In this document: positions 15,396-23,187 of the stretch, piece by piece
Position numbering within the stretch: position 1 is the first letter of the stretch
Layout of the letters: each line of letters opens with the position of its first letter
From: Thermoflexus sp.
GTDB taxonomy: Bacteria > Chloroflexota > Anaerolineae > Thermoflexales > Thermoflexaceae
Direction of reading: 5' to 3'
DNA: 43,989 bases
Assembly (NCBI RefSeq): GCF_034432235.1
Contig: NZ_DAOUCJ010000104.1
Coordinates: forward strand, 1 to 43,989
Program-made: the position numbers and the translations under genes
The notes under the pieces: model-generated
Database searches by the model: none
Seen by the model: the letters and a program-made list of their open reading frames with translations, nothing else
What the model was told of the DNA's origin: nothing

Positions 15396-16013
15396 ATGCG
15401 AAAAGCCCTCGCGGGGGTTTATCCGCTTTGCCTCGTTCTTGTTCTGAGTCTGAGCGGGCTTGTCGCTTACACCGCGCACGCCCACGCGGAGATAGATCGC
15501 TGCGAACCATCGCCGGGGTCCTCCATCCTGTCTCCCCCTTCGGAGGTGCGCTGCTGGTTCACCGAGGAGCTGGATCCGAAGGGGAGCACTCTCTCCGTCC
15601 TCGACGCCGAAGGGAACGCCGTGGATCGCGGAGACGCCCACGTCGACCTGAACGATCCAGATCGCAAGCAACTGGTGGTTTCCCTGGATCCAGGCCGGAT
15701 GAAACCCGGAACCTACACGGTGCGCTGGCGCACACGTTCAGCGGAAGATGGCGATATTGCCGAAGGGACCTTTGTTTTCACACTTCAGCCAGCCCCCGCT
15801 TTCATGGCTTCCCCACTGCCTACCCCTTCCCCTACACCGACAGCTCCCGTATCGCAACCCGCCTCGATTCCGCTCTTTCTCACGAGCACTCCGACCCCCT
15901 TCTTTCCTCCTACCGCCCACCTGAGGCTTCCCCGATGGGCACTGCCGGGAGCCGCCCTGATCGCCCTGGTCCTCCTTGGGATCGCCGCGCTGGCCATCCG
16001 CCGGCGTGGATAA
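15396..16013 (+). CDS. CopC-domain exported protein with C-terminal membrane anchor
   Basis: 205 residues. A signal peptide (about 1-30, ending TAHAHAE) is followed by a CopC-type beta-sandwich (30-125): HAEIDRCEPSPGS, a CWFTEELDP strand, GTYTVRWRTRSAEDGD and GTFVF. CopC binds copper through N-terminal histidine and other residues; here HAHAE supplies candidate ligands. A Pro/Thr/Ser-rich spacer (about 130-170) and one membrane helix near the C-terminus (LPGAALIALVLLGIAALAI, ending RRRG) would anchor the domain outside the cell. AAGGAGA lies seven bases before the ATG. The CopC-CopD gene follows after 22 nt. Confidence 0.85.
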   Translation: MRKALAGVYPLCLVLVLSLSGLVAYTAHAHAEIDRCEPSPGSSILSPPSEVRCWFTEELDPKGSTLSVLDAEGNAVDRGDAHVDLNDPDRKQLVVSLDPGRMKPGTYTVRWRTRSAEDGDIAEGTFVFTLQPAPAFMASPLPTPSPTPTAPVSQPASIPLFLTSTPTPFFPPTAHLRLPRWALPGAALIALVLLGIAALAIRRRG

Positions 16014-16035
16014 ACCCGGATCGGAGGGATTCTCT

Positions 16036-18222
16036 GTGCGCTGGCGGTTGGGAGGATGGATTCTTCTGATGCTGCTCGGGGCGCTGGCTATCGTGCCGCC
16101 GGCCATGGCCCATGCCTTCCTGGTCCAATCCGATCCGGCCCCTGGATCCCAGCTGGAAGCGCCACCTCGCTGGGTGCGGCTATGGTTCAGCGAGCCGGTG
16201 GATCCCGCCCTCAGCCGCATTGAGGTCTACGACAAGGCGCGCCGCCGGGTGGATCGAGGGGATCTCATAGCCGATCCCAACGATCCCCGTCGCCTTCAGA
16301 TCGCTCTGGAGCCGATCCCGGAAGGCGCTTATACCGTCGTCTGGCAGGCGTTCTCCCGGGTGGACGGCCATCTCACCCGCGGATTCTTCAGTTTCGCGGT
16401 CGGGCGGGCGGTGATCCCGGGCGCGAGCGCCTCGACGGTCTCGTTCCCGCTCTGGGCCCTTGGGCTTCAGGGAATCCATCGACTCGCCTTCCTGATCGGG
16501 TTCGGCCTGTTGATTTTCTACGAATGGATCTTCCGGCCTGCGGTGGAAACTCTGGGACCAACGGGCCAGCCCCTCGCCTGGATCGGGGCACGCAGGATCC
16601 ACGCGGTCTTCCTCTTCGCCCTGATGGCTGAAGGGCTGCAGGCGATCGCCCAGTTCCTCGCCCTGACCCCGGATCTGCCTCCCACGGCCCAAAGCGCGCT
16701 CCTGGAACGAGTGGGGACCGAGGCATTGATCCGAGGGGCCATGATAAGCGGGGCGATGCTGATGGGGATGGCCCCTCGTGGAGCCCAGCGAAGCCTCCGG
16801 CTTCCGAGGGCCCTCCTCGTTTTGGGCGCGCTCGGGACGTTTTCGACGACCAGCCACGGGGCCGCCCTGGGGACCTTCTCCGCATGGCTTTTCGATTTTC
16901 TCCACCGCGTCTGGGCTGCCCTCTGGATCGGAGGACTCTTCGGATTGGCCGGCACGCTGGGGACATTGCGGGTCCTCCCACCGGGCACGCGCCGGCTCTA
17001 TCTCGCCATCGCCGTGCCCCGCTTCTCCCGCCTTGCCCTCCTCAGCGTCATCGGCCTGGCGATCACTGGCCTCTATAATGCATGGATCGAAGTGGGGACG
17101 CCAGATTGGATATGGAGGACTTCTTACGGCCGATTGCTTATCGCCAAGTCCGCGCTCCTGACGTTGCTTCTGCCCATCGCTGCCTGGAATCGATTCCGGA
17201 TGCAGCCTCGCTTTGCCCAGGGGAATGGGCATGCGGAGCAGGCCATCGGGCCCTTCCAGAAATTGGTTCTCGGGGAAGTGCTGGGGGTGATAGCCATTGT
17301 AGCCCTGGCCATTGGGCTTGCGGCGACACCGCCGCCCCGTTCGCTGCCCTCGACCGGGGCGGTCGCCCCGGCCCGCATCCTCCTCGGCCGGCCCGCGGAA
17401 GACTTGCGTCTCCGGCTGGCCCTCATCCCTTCGGATACGCCCCGCCGCTTTGAGATCGAGATCACCGATCCACGGGGAAGCCCCCTGCCTGACCTCCAGC
17501 GGGTGATCATGGAACTGACCCTGCTGGACTCGGACATCGGGGTCCGACGGGTTCGGGCGCAGCTCCAGCCGGATGGCCACTGGCTTGCGGAAGAGACCCT
17601 CTCCCTGCCCGGCTTCTGGCGGATCCGGGTGATCGTCCGCCGGCAGGGTCGCGAGGATGTCTCCAGCGACTTCCCCTTCTACCAGCCAGGCGGTCCTCTG
17701 GCGACCGCTTCGAACGATCCCCAGGCCCTGGCGCTTCTGCAGCGCGCGGATGAGGCCATGAACCGCCTGCAAACGGCCCGAATGGAGGAGGAGCTCAACG
17801 ATGGGGATGGACGCGTTCTTTTCGCCACGTATGCGTTCCAGGCGCCCGATCGCATGCGGCTGCAGATCGAGGGCGGCGCATCCTCCATCACAATCGGGAA
17901 GGTCCAGTATGTGGAAGAGGATGGGCGCTGGCAGATGCTCACCCTGGCGGATCCCTTCCGGTTCCCGGATTTTCAGAACGCCCGGACGGTGGAAGCCGCG
18001 CGCCTCGGGCGGGAGGAACCGCTGGGCGAGGCTCGGACCCGAGTGGTTGTCGCCCGGGCCCTCTCCGGGCGTCTAACGCTGGCCTTCTGGATCGATGAGG
18101 ATAATTTCCACCTTCACCAGGTGATGATGGCGGGCCCCGGCCACTTTATGGTTCAGCGCTATCGCGACTTCAACGCCCCGCTCGCTATCGAGCCGCCAGC
18201 AGACGCTCCCCGCGCTCCCTGA
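16036..18222 (+). CDS. CopC-CopD fusion protein with an extra C-terminal region
   Basis: 728 residues. A signal peptide ending MAHAFLVQSDPAPGS begins a CopC domain (about 20-125) with the copper-ligand histidine at the mature N-terminus. About 135-430 form a CopD membrane domain with eight segments, including HRVWAALWIGGLFGLAG, GLAITGLYNAWIEVG and GRLLIAKSALLTLLLPIAAWN. This resembles YcnJ-type copper importers. Residues 440-728 are soluble: a beta-rich piece with LTLLDSDIGVRRVRAQLQPDG, then a segment with YAFQAPDRMRLQIEGGASSI that looks like an outer-surface lipid- or ligand-binding fold, not assigned. The GTG at 16036 has GGAGGG seven bases upstream and precedes the signal peptide; the open frame from 15976 overlaps copC. 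Confidence 0.83.
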   Translation: MRWRLGGWILLMLLGALAIVPPAMAHAFLVQSDPAPGSQLEAPPRWVRLWFSEPVDPALSRIEVYDKARRRVDRGDLIADPNDPRRLQIALEPIPEGAYTVVWQAFSRVDGHLTRGFFSFAVGRAVIPGASASTVSFPLWALGLQGIHRLAFLIGFGLLIFYEWIFRPAVETLGPTGQPLAWIGARRIHAVFLFALMAEGLQAIAQFLALTPDLPPTAQSALLERVGTEALIRGAMISGAMLMGMAPRGAQRSLRLPRALLVLGALGTFSTTSHGAALGTFSAWLFDFLHRVWAALWIGGLFGLAGTLGTLRVLPPGTRRLYLAIAVPRFSRLALLSVIGLAITGLYNAWIEVGTPDWIWRTSYGRLLIAKSALLTLLLPIAAWNRFRMQPRFAQGNGHAEQAIGPFQKLVLGEVLGVIAIVALAIGLAATPPPRSLPSTGAVAPARILLGRPAEDLRLRLALIPSDTPRRFEIEITDPRGSPLPDLQRVIMELTLLDSDIGVRRVRAQLQPDGHWLAEETLSLPGFWRIRVIVRRQGREDVSSDFPFYQPGGPLATASNDPQALALLQRADEAMNRLQTARMEEELNDGDGRVLFATYAFQAPDRMRLQIEGGASSITIGKVQYVEEDGRWQMLTLADPFRFPDFQNARTVEAARLGREEPLGEARTRVVVARALSGRLTLAFWIDEDNFHLHQVMMAGPGHFMVQRYRDFNAPLAIEPPADAPRAP

Positions 18223-18229
18223 GCCAGCA

Positions 18230-18245
18230 CAGGGGGCTTCCCCTG
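18230..18245 (+). terminator. Possible terminator after the CopC-CopD gene
   Basis: CAGGGG-GCTT-CCCCTG forms a perfect 6-bp stem with a four-base loop, eight bases after the stop codon. There is no T tract, so this is weak. The rest of the 265-nt gap to the convergent lutA stop shows no gene. Confidence 0.35.
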
Positions 18246-18487
18246 ACGCCCATCGGGTCCGGTCATGTTATCCCTTTCGCTTTTTAGATACGCGACTTCG
18301 TGCGGGGCGTCGCCTCACCCCGCGCGACCGATCCGAAGACATAAGCGGCCGCTACATCCAGCTGGGCGGCAAGAAAAGCGATCAAAGGCTCCAGCCCGCG
18401 CGCCGGGGTCGATCGTCGGAATCCGCGCTCCCTCCGGTCCATTGATCCATCATCCCCATGGATGCCAAACCGCTGCTCGCCGTGATC

Positions 18488-19213
18488 CTATAATAATCCT
18501 TCCGCCAGCCACTCGGCGAGATGCAGGGCGCGAACCGGAAGGCCCTGGCGGTGCAGGCCGCCACCGATGTGCATCAGGCAGCTCCAGTCGCATCCCAGGA
18601 CGACCTCCGCGCCGGTGGAACGGATGGCCTGGATCTTCCGGGCGAGCATCGCCCCGGAAACCGCTTCGAAGTGCACGGAGAAGAGGCCTCCGAACCCGCA
18701 ACAGGCTTCCGCATCCGGCAACGGATGGTAAGCCGCCCCGGTCGCCCGGATCAGGCGCTCCGGCGCCTCCCGCACCCCCAGCATCCGCAGGAGATGACAC
18801 GAAGGGTGATACGTTACCCTCCCTTCCCGTCGAACCCCCAGGTCCTGGATCCCCAGCACATCGATCAGATACTGGCTGAGCTCACAGGTTTGCGCGGCCA
18901 GCGCCTCCCAGCGCGCGTAAAGAGGGCGCCCTTCCAGCAAGGCCCGATAGCCGTGGCGGATCATCGCCGCGCATGAGCCGGAGGGGACCACCACCGGGAG
19001 ATCGGGGTCGAAGGTCCGCACCCAATGTTCGGCCATGGCCCGGGCCTCCTGCCAGCGCCCGACGTTGAAGGCCGGCTGCCCGCAGCACGTCTGGGCCTCC
19101 GGAAAGCGCACCGTGACGCCGATCCTTTCCAGCAACTGCACGGTCGCGATCCCGATCTCCGGCCGCAACCAGTCCACCAGGCATGTCACGAAGAGCTGAA
19201 CCATCCGGCTCAT
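18488..19213 (-). CDS. lutA: Lactate utilization protein A, cysteine-rich (Fe-S)-binding subunit
   Basis: 241 residues with two CCG-domain motifs, the LldE/YkgE pattern: TCCGQPAFNVGRW near residue 45 and EACCGFGGLFSVHF near 180. In LutABC this subunit works with LutB and LutC to oxidise L-lactate to pyruvate. The ATG at 19213 overlaps the lutC stop (ATGA) and has GAGGAGG just upstream. The reading frame also stays open far upstream, but that part is a shadow of lutC and lutB. Position at the end of the rhamnose block fits removal of the lactate made there. Confidence 0.9.
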   Translation of the reverse strand: MSRMVQLFVTCLVDWLRPEIGIATVQLLERIGVTVRFPEAQTCCGQPAFNVGRWQEARAMAEHWVRTFDPDLPVVVPSGSCAAMIRHGYRALLEGRPLYARWEALAAQTCELSQYLIDVLGIQDLGVRREGRVTYHPSCHLLRMLGVREAPERLIRATGAAYHPLPDAEACCGFGGLFSVHFEAVSGAMLARKIQAIRSTGAEVVLGCDWSCLMHIGGGLHRQGLPVRALHLAEWLAEGLL

Positions 19214-19902
19214 CCGGCCTCCTCGATCAGAAAGGCGATCACCTCCTTCGGCCCGTGCACACCCAGCGTGAGCGTCTTCTCGATATCCGAGGTCCGGCTG
19301 GGGCCGGTGATGGCGATCAGCGCGCTGCTCTCCTCGATCCACTCCATCAGGGCCCCGGACGACCGGGCCTCCCTCAGCCAGGCGGCCAGGCATGAGAAGA
19401 CCTGAACTCGCCGGACCAGGGCGATGTGCAGGGGGGGCAACAAGGAGGCGCAACGCATCCCTCCGGCGCCTCCCGCCACCCACAGCGTCCCGGTGTCCGC
19501 AAAGGCGGCCAGCACATCGGTGATCCCGGCCTCCGCCATCGCCCAGCGCCCCAGCCCGAGGTAGCGCGGCCCTTCCTCTCGGGGAAGGCCCCCGCTCATC
19601 ACCGCCAGCCCCGCGTCCTCCAGCGCCGGGATCAGGCCCGGATAAGCATGCGCGGTTCGGGCATCGACCAGGACGTGCCGGATCTTCCGTTCCCGCAGCC
19701 GGGCGACCACCTCTCGGATCGCTTCCGCCTCGGTGGCGCACCGGACCCCCTGAACGCCGATCTCCGCCCATGAAGCCCACAATCGCTGAACCGCCTCCTC
19801 GCTCCCCGGCGGGGCCTCCAGCGGCATGGCGGGCACAGGCTCCAGTGGGACAGCCCGGCGCGTGACCCGGCGTCGCACCGCCTCCAGCACCGGATGATTC
19901 AT
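19210..19902 (-). CDS. lutC: Lactate utilization protein C (LUD domain)
   Basis: 230 residues of the LUD/YkgG family: AGITDVLAAFADTGTLWV, then LLPPLHIALV, and a C-terminal ALIAITGPSRTSDIEKTLTL matching the conserved GPSRTADIE motif. LutC is the third subunit of the LutABC lactate oxidising complex. Its ATG at 19902 overlaps the lutB stop (ATGA) and has GGAGG six bases before it, so lutB, lutC and lutA are translationally coupled. Confidence 0.9.
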   Translation of the reverse strand: MNHPVLEAVRRRVTRRAVPLEPVPAMPLEAPPGSEEAVQRLWASWAEIGVQGVRCATEAEAIREVVARLRERKIRHVLVDARTAHAYPGLIPALEDAGLAVMSGGLPREEGPRYLGLGRWAMAEAGITDVLAAFADTGTLWVAGGAGGMRCASLLPPLHIALVRRVQVFSCLAAWLREARSSGALMEWIEESSALIAITGPSRTSDIEKTLTLGVHGPKEVIAFLIEEAG

Positions 19903-21305
19903 TCGCCACCTCCCTTCCGGGATGTCCACCAATCCCGAAACGCCGGTCGCTGGGGAACCGGGAAGTCTCGAACGGCCGTCCAGGCTCCCAGCGGTCCGAG
20001 CCCCCGGCGCAGCCAGCCTTCCCGGCCCAGGCGGCGCAGGAGACCCATCGCCCAGCGTCCAACACGCGCCCATAGCGAAGGATGGCGGGCCGCCTGGGCA
20101 TACGCCCGCAGCCCGATCCGCTCCCAGGCCGGCAGCAAGCTTCCCGCCCGCATCTGCCGCCAGCGGACCAGGAGATCGGGAATCGGGATGCGCACGGGGC
20201 AGATCTCCTGGCAGGCTCCGCACAGGCTGCTGGCGTAAGCGAGCTCCGCGCCGTCCCCATCCCCCAGCATTGGCGTGATGATGGATCCGATGGGGCCGGG
20301 ATACACACTCCCGTAGGCGTGGCCTCCGATCGCCTGATAGACCGGGCATGCATTCAGGCAGGCGCCGCACCGGATGCAATAGAGCGCCTCCTCCAGCGGC
20401 GTCCCCAACCAGCGGGAGCGGCCGTTGTCCACCAGCACCACATGGAGCTCCTCCGGCCCATCCGGCTCCTCCCGACGGCGGGGGCCCGTCAGGAAGGACG
20501 TGTAGGCGGTGAGGGCTTGGCCAGTGGCGCTGCGGGCCAGCACCCGCAGCATGATCTCAGCGTCCTCCCATGTAGGCACCACCCGCTCAATGCCCATCAA
20601 GGCCACGTGGATCGGCGGCAGGGTGGTCACCATACGGCCGTTCCCCTCATTAGTTACCAGCACCAGGGTCCCAGTCTCCGCGATCCCGAAGTTCACCCCG
20701 CTGATCCCCATCCGGGCGTCCAGGAAAACCTGGCGCAGGGCGCGGCGGGCCGCCGCGGTCATCTCCGGGATCTCATCGGTAGGAGGCATGCCCAGATGCT
20801 TCTGGAAAAGCTTCGAGACATCCTCCCGACGCTTATGGATCGCCGGGGTGATGATATGGGAAGGCCGTTCCCCGGCCAGCTGGATGATGAACTCCCCCAG
20901 GTCCGTTTCCACCACCCGGATCCCGGCGGCCTCCATGGCGTGGTTCAGGCCGACCTCCTCGCTGACCATCGATTTGCTTTTCACCACCATGGCGACGCCC
21001 CGGGACCGTGCCAGACTCACGATATAATCGCAGGCCTCGCGAGCGGTAGCGGCCCAGAAGACTTTCCCTCCGTGTCGCTCCACCTCCCGGGCGAACTGTT
21101 CGAGATAACGATCCAGATGAGCGATGGTGTGAGCGCGGATCGCCCGGGCGCGATCACGGACCGCCTCCGCGTCGGGGAGATCCGCGAACGCCTTCGAGCG
21201 GCTGATGAGGAAAGAGCGGGTGGCCCGCTGCAAGGCCTCCTGAAGAGGAGCGTTTCCCAGGCTCTCCCGAATACGGGATCGAAAAGCCGGGCTGGGGATG
21301 GACAT
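19899..21305 (-). CDS. lutB: Lactate utilization protein B, iron-sulfur subunit
   Basis: 468 residues. The N-terminal LUD domain (about 60-290) has VVKSKSMVSEEVGLN and GVNFGIAETGTLVLVTNEGN. Two [4Fe-4S] binding motifs follow: CIRCGACLNACPVYQ near 318 and CGACQEICPVRIP near 368. A C-terminal helical tail completes the LldF/YkgF layout. It transfers electrons from lactate oxidation. GGAGG stands eight bases before the ATG. It is the first gene of lutBCA and has a plausible promoter of its own, though it follows rhaB in the same direction after 212 nt. Confidence 0.92.
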   Translation of the reverse strand: MSIPSPAFRSRIRESLGNAPLQEALQRATRSFLISRSKAFADLPDAEAVRDRARAIRAHTIAHLDRYLEQFAREVERHGGKVFWAATAREACDYIVSLARSRGVAMVVKSKSMVSEEVGLNHAMEAAGIRVVETDLGEFIIQLAGERPSHIITPAIHKRREDVSKLFQKHLGMPPTDEIPEMTAAARRALRQVFLDARMGISGVNFGIAETGTLVLVTNEGNGRMVTTLPPIHVALMGIERVVPTWEDAEIMLRVLARSATGQALTAYTSFLTGPRRREEPDGPEELHVVLVDNGRSRWLGTPLEEALYCIRCGACLNACPVYQAIGGHAYGSVYPGPIGSIITPMLGDGDGAELAYASSLCGACQEICPVRIPIPDLLVRWRQMRAGSLLPAWERIGLRAYAQAARHPSLWARVGRWAMGLLRRLGREGWLRRGLGPLGAWTAVRDFPVPQRPAFRDWWTSRKGGGE

Positions 21306-21336
21306 GCGGATCGCCTCCAGAAAGAGCTCTGGCTCG

Positions 21337-21364
21337 AGTTTAGCGCAGATGGCTCCATTGCCAA
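21337..21364 (-). promoter_or_regulatory. Probable lutBCA promoter
   Basis: On the minus strand TTGGCA (21359-21364) and TAAACT (21337-21342) are 16 nt apart, 32 nt upstream of the lutB ATG. The palindrome ATTCGAAT (21364-21371) touches the -35 box and resembles the TTTCGAAA core in front of the rhamnose regulator gene. The rest of the 212-nt gap shows no other signal. Confidence 0.5.
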
Positions 21365-21517
21365 TTCGAATCCTGAGGAGCTCGATAGGAACGCTTTGTA
21401 GGATGGGCTATCGCGGAGAAGGCAGGCCCTCTTCGGCGGCCCGCACGCCACAAGAAGATATTGTCCCCTCTGTCAACAGGTTGGGGGATGGAACGGCAGC
21501 AAAACGGCCCCCGATGG

Positions 21518-23086
21518 CTATCCAGAGAAATCCAGCACAGCGCCTTTGGAGGGAACAAGAATAGAGGAAACGAAACGTTCATAAGCCTCATCCCATAACC
21601 CGGAAGGCCGAGGCTCATAGATCGCAGGAGCAAACGAACGATGGATCACCTCACGAGCCTGCGTGAGACCACCGACATAACCCAACGCGATCGCTTGTAC
21701 CATCAGATTTCCAATCGCCGTCGCCTCCACGGGGCCAGCCAGGACCGGACGCCTGGTCGCATCTGCAGTCCACTGACAGAGCATGGCATTTCGAGCTCCA
21801 CCACCCACGATATGGATCACCGGGATGGGGCGACCCAACAGCTCCTCCAGGCGCTCGATCACCCAGCGGTACTTCAGTGCTAGGCTCTCCAGGATACAGC
21901 GGACGATCGCTCCGGGCTCCTCGGGAACAGGCTGACCGGTTTCCCGGCAAAACGCCTGAATGCGGATAGGCATATCCCCAGGGGGAAGAAAACGAGGATC
22001 ATCCGGGTCAATCAGGGAGCGAAGCGGAGGTGCTGCCTCCGCCTGGCGGACCAGGGCCTCGTAATCCCAGGCCTGATGAACCCTTCCCGCAGCACGGACC
22101 TTTGAGAACTCCTCATCCTCTGCCTCCAGAGACAGCCCTGCCTTTCGAGCCCAGGTTCGCCGGCACTCCTGGAGCAGCCACAGGCCCATCACGTTTTTCA
22201 ACAATCGAAAGGTTCCCTCCACCCCGCCTTCGTTGGTGAAGTTATAGCGTCGCGCTGGCTCCTGGATTACCGGCGCTCGAACCTCCACTCCCACCAGCGA
22301 CCACGTCCCGGAGCTGATATACGCCGCATCCGGATGCTGGAAAGGCACGGCGGCCACAGCGGATCCGGTATCGTGACTGGCCGGGGCCACCACCCGCGTC
22401 CCGGAGAGGCCGAGCTCATCGGCCACCTCCCTCAGAAGCGGACCCAGCACCGTGCCCGGGGGTCGGATCTCGGGAAACAGATGCGTAGGGATTCCCAGAC
22501 GCTCCAGCATATCCCGGGCCCAGTCGCGATGAAAGGGATCATAGCACTGGGTGGTGGTCGCATTGGTGAACTCGCAAATCGCCACTCCGCTCAGCCAGTA
22601 ATGGAACAGATCAGGGATCGTGAGGAACGTCTGAGCGATCTCCAGCTGGGGATCCCCGCGAAGGACCATTGAAAATAGCTGATACAATGTATTGATGGGC
22701 ATAAATTGAATGCCTGTGCGAGCATAAATTTCCTCCGGCGGCACCCGCCGGAAGACCTCCTCCATCATCCCTTCCGTGCGCCGATCCCGGTAGTGGACCG
22801 GATTCCCGATCAGCTTGCCCTGGCGATCCAGAAGGGCGAAATCGACCCCCCAGGTGTCCACCCCAATGGAAACGATGGATCCACCCGCCATACGAGCGGC
22901 CCGTGCGATCCCCTCCTTGATCCCATAGAAGAGGCGTAAGATATCCCAATAAAGGGTTCCATGAGCTTGAACAGGGACGTTAGGGAAACGATGGGCTTCC
23001 CGAATGGAGAGCCGCCCATCCTCCAGGGATCCCAGGATGACCCGTCCGCTTTCCGCTCCCACGTCCACAGCGATCATCCGGATCAT
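21518..23086 (-). CDS. rhaB: L-rhamnulokinase (FGGY family)
   Basis: 522 residues. It phosphorylates L-rhamnulose to L-rhamnulose 1-phosphate with ATP. The N-terminal FGGY domain starts IRMIAVDVGAESGRVILG, the ATP phosphate loop with the AESGR variant typical of rhamnulokinases, and has VDTWGVDFALLD with the catalytic aspartate. The C-terminal domain has ASHDTGSAVAAVP, ISSGTWSLVGVE and IVGGGARNAMLCQWTADA. The ATG at 23086 is preferred; a TTG at 23098 in the same frame is possible. It follows the aldolase gene by 101 nt. Confidence 0.94.
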   Translation of the reverse strand: MIRMIAVDVGAESGRVILGSLEDGRLSIREAHRFPNVPVQAHGTLYWDILRLFYGIKEGIARAARMAGGSIVSIGVDTWGVDFALLDRQGKLIGNPVHYRDRRTEGMMEEVFRRVPPEEIYARTGIQFMPINTLYQLFSMVLRGDPQLEIAQTFLTIPDLFHYWLSGVAICEFTNATTTQCYDPFHRDWARDMLERLGIPTHLFPEIRPPGTVLGPLLREVADELGLSGTRVVAPASHDTGSAVAAVPFQHPDAAYISSGTWSLVGVEVRAPVIQEPARRYNFTNEGGVEGTFRLLKNVMGLWLLQECRRTWARKAGLSLEAEDEEFSKVRAAGRVHQAWDYEALVRQAEAAPPLRSLIDPDDPRFLPPGDMPIRIQAFCRETGQPVPEEPGAIVRCILESLALKYRWVIERLEELLGRPIPVIHIVGGGARNAMLCQWTADATRRPVLAGPVEATAIGNLMVQAIALGYVGGLTQAREVIHRSFAPAIYEPRPSGLWDEAYERFVSSILVPSKGAVLDFSG

Positions 23087-23187
23087 AGGCACCCCCAATC
23101 AGGAATCCGCGCGGCTATCGGCCGCATCCTCTATCAGATTACTGGACGTAAGAAGCGGCCTCAGCAGCGACTCCATCTCTGGCTGCC

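Noticed and set aside
18488..20353. A 621-codon frame that would make LutA much longer
   Set aside because: The upstream part is a shadow of lutC and lutB; the ATG at 19213 with its ribosome site and ATGA overlap is the true start.
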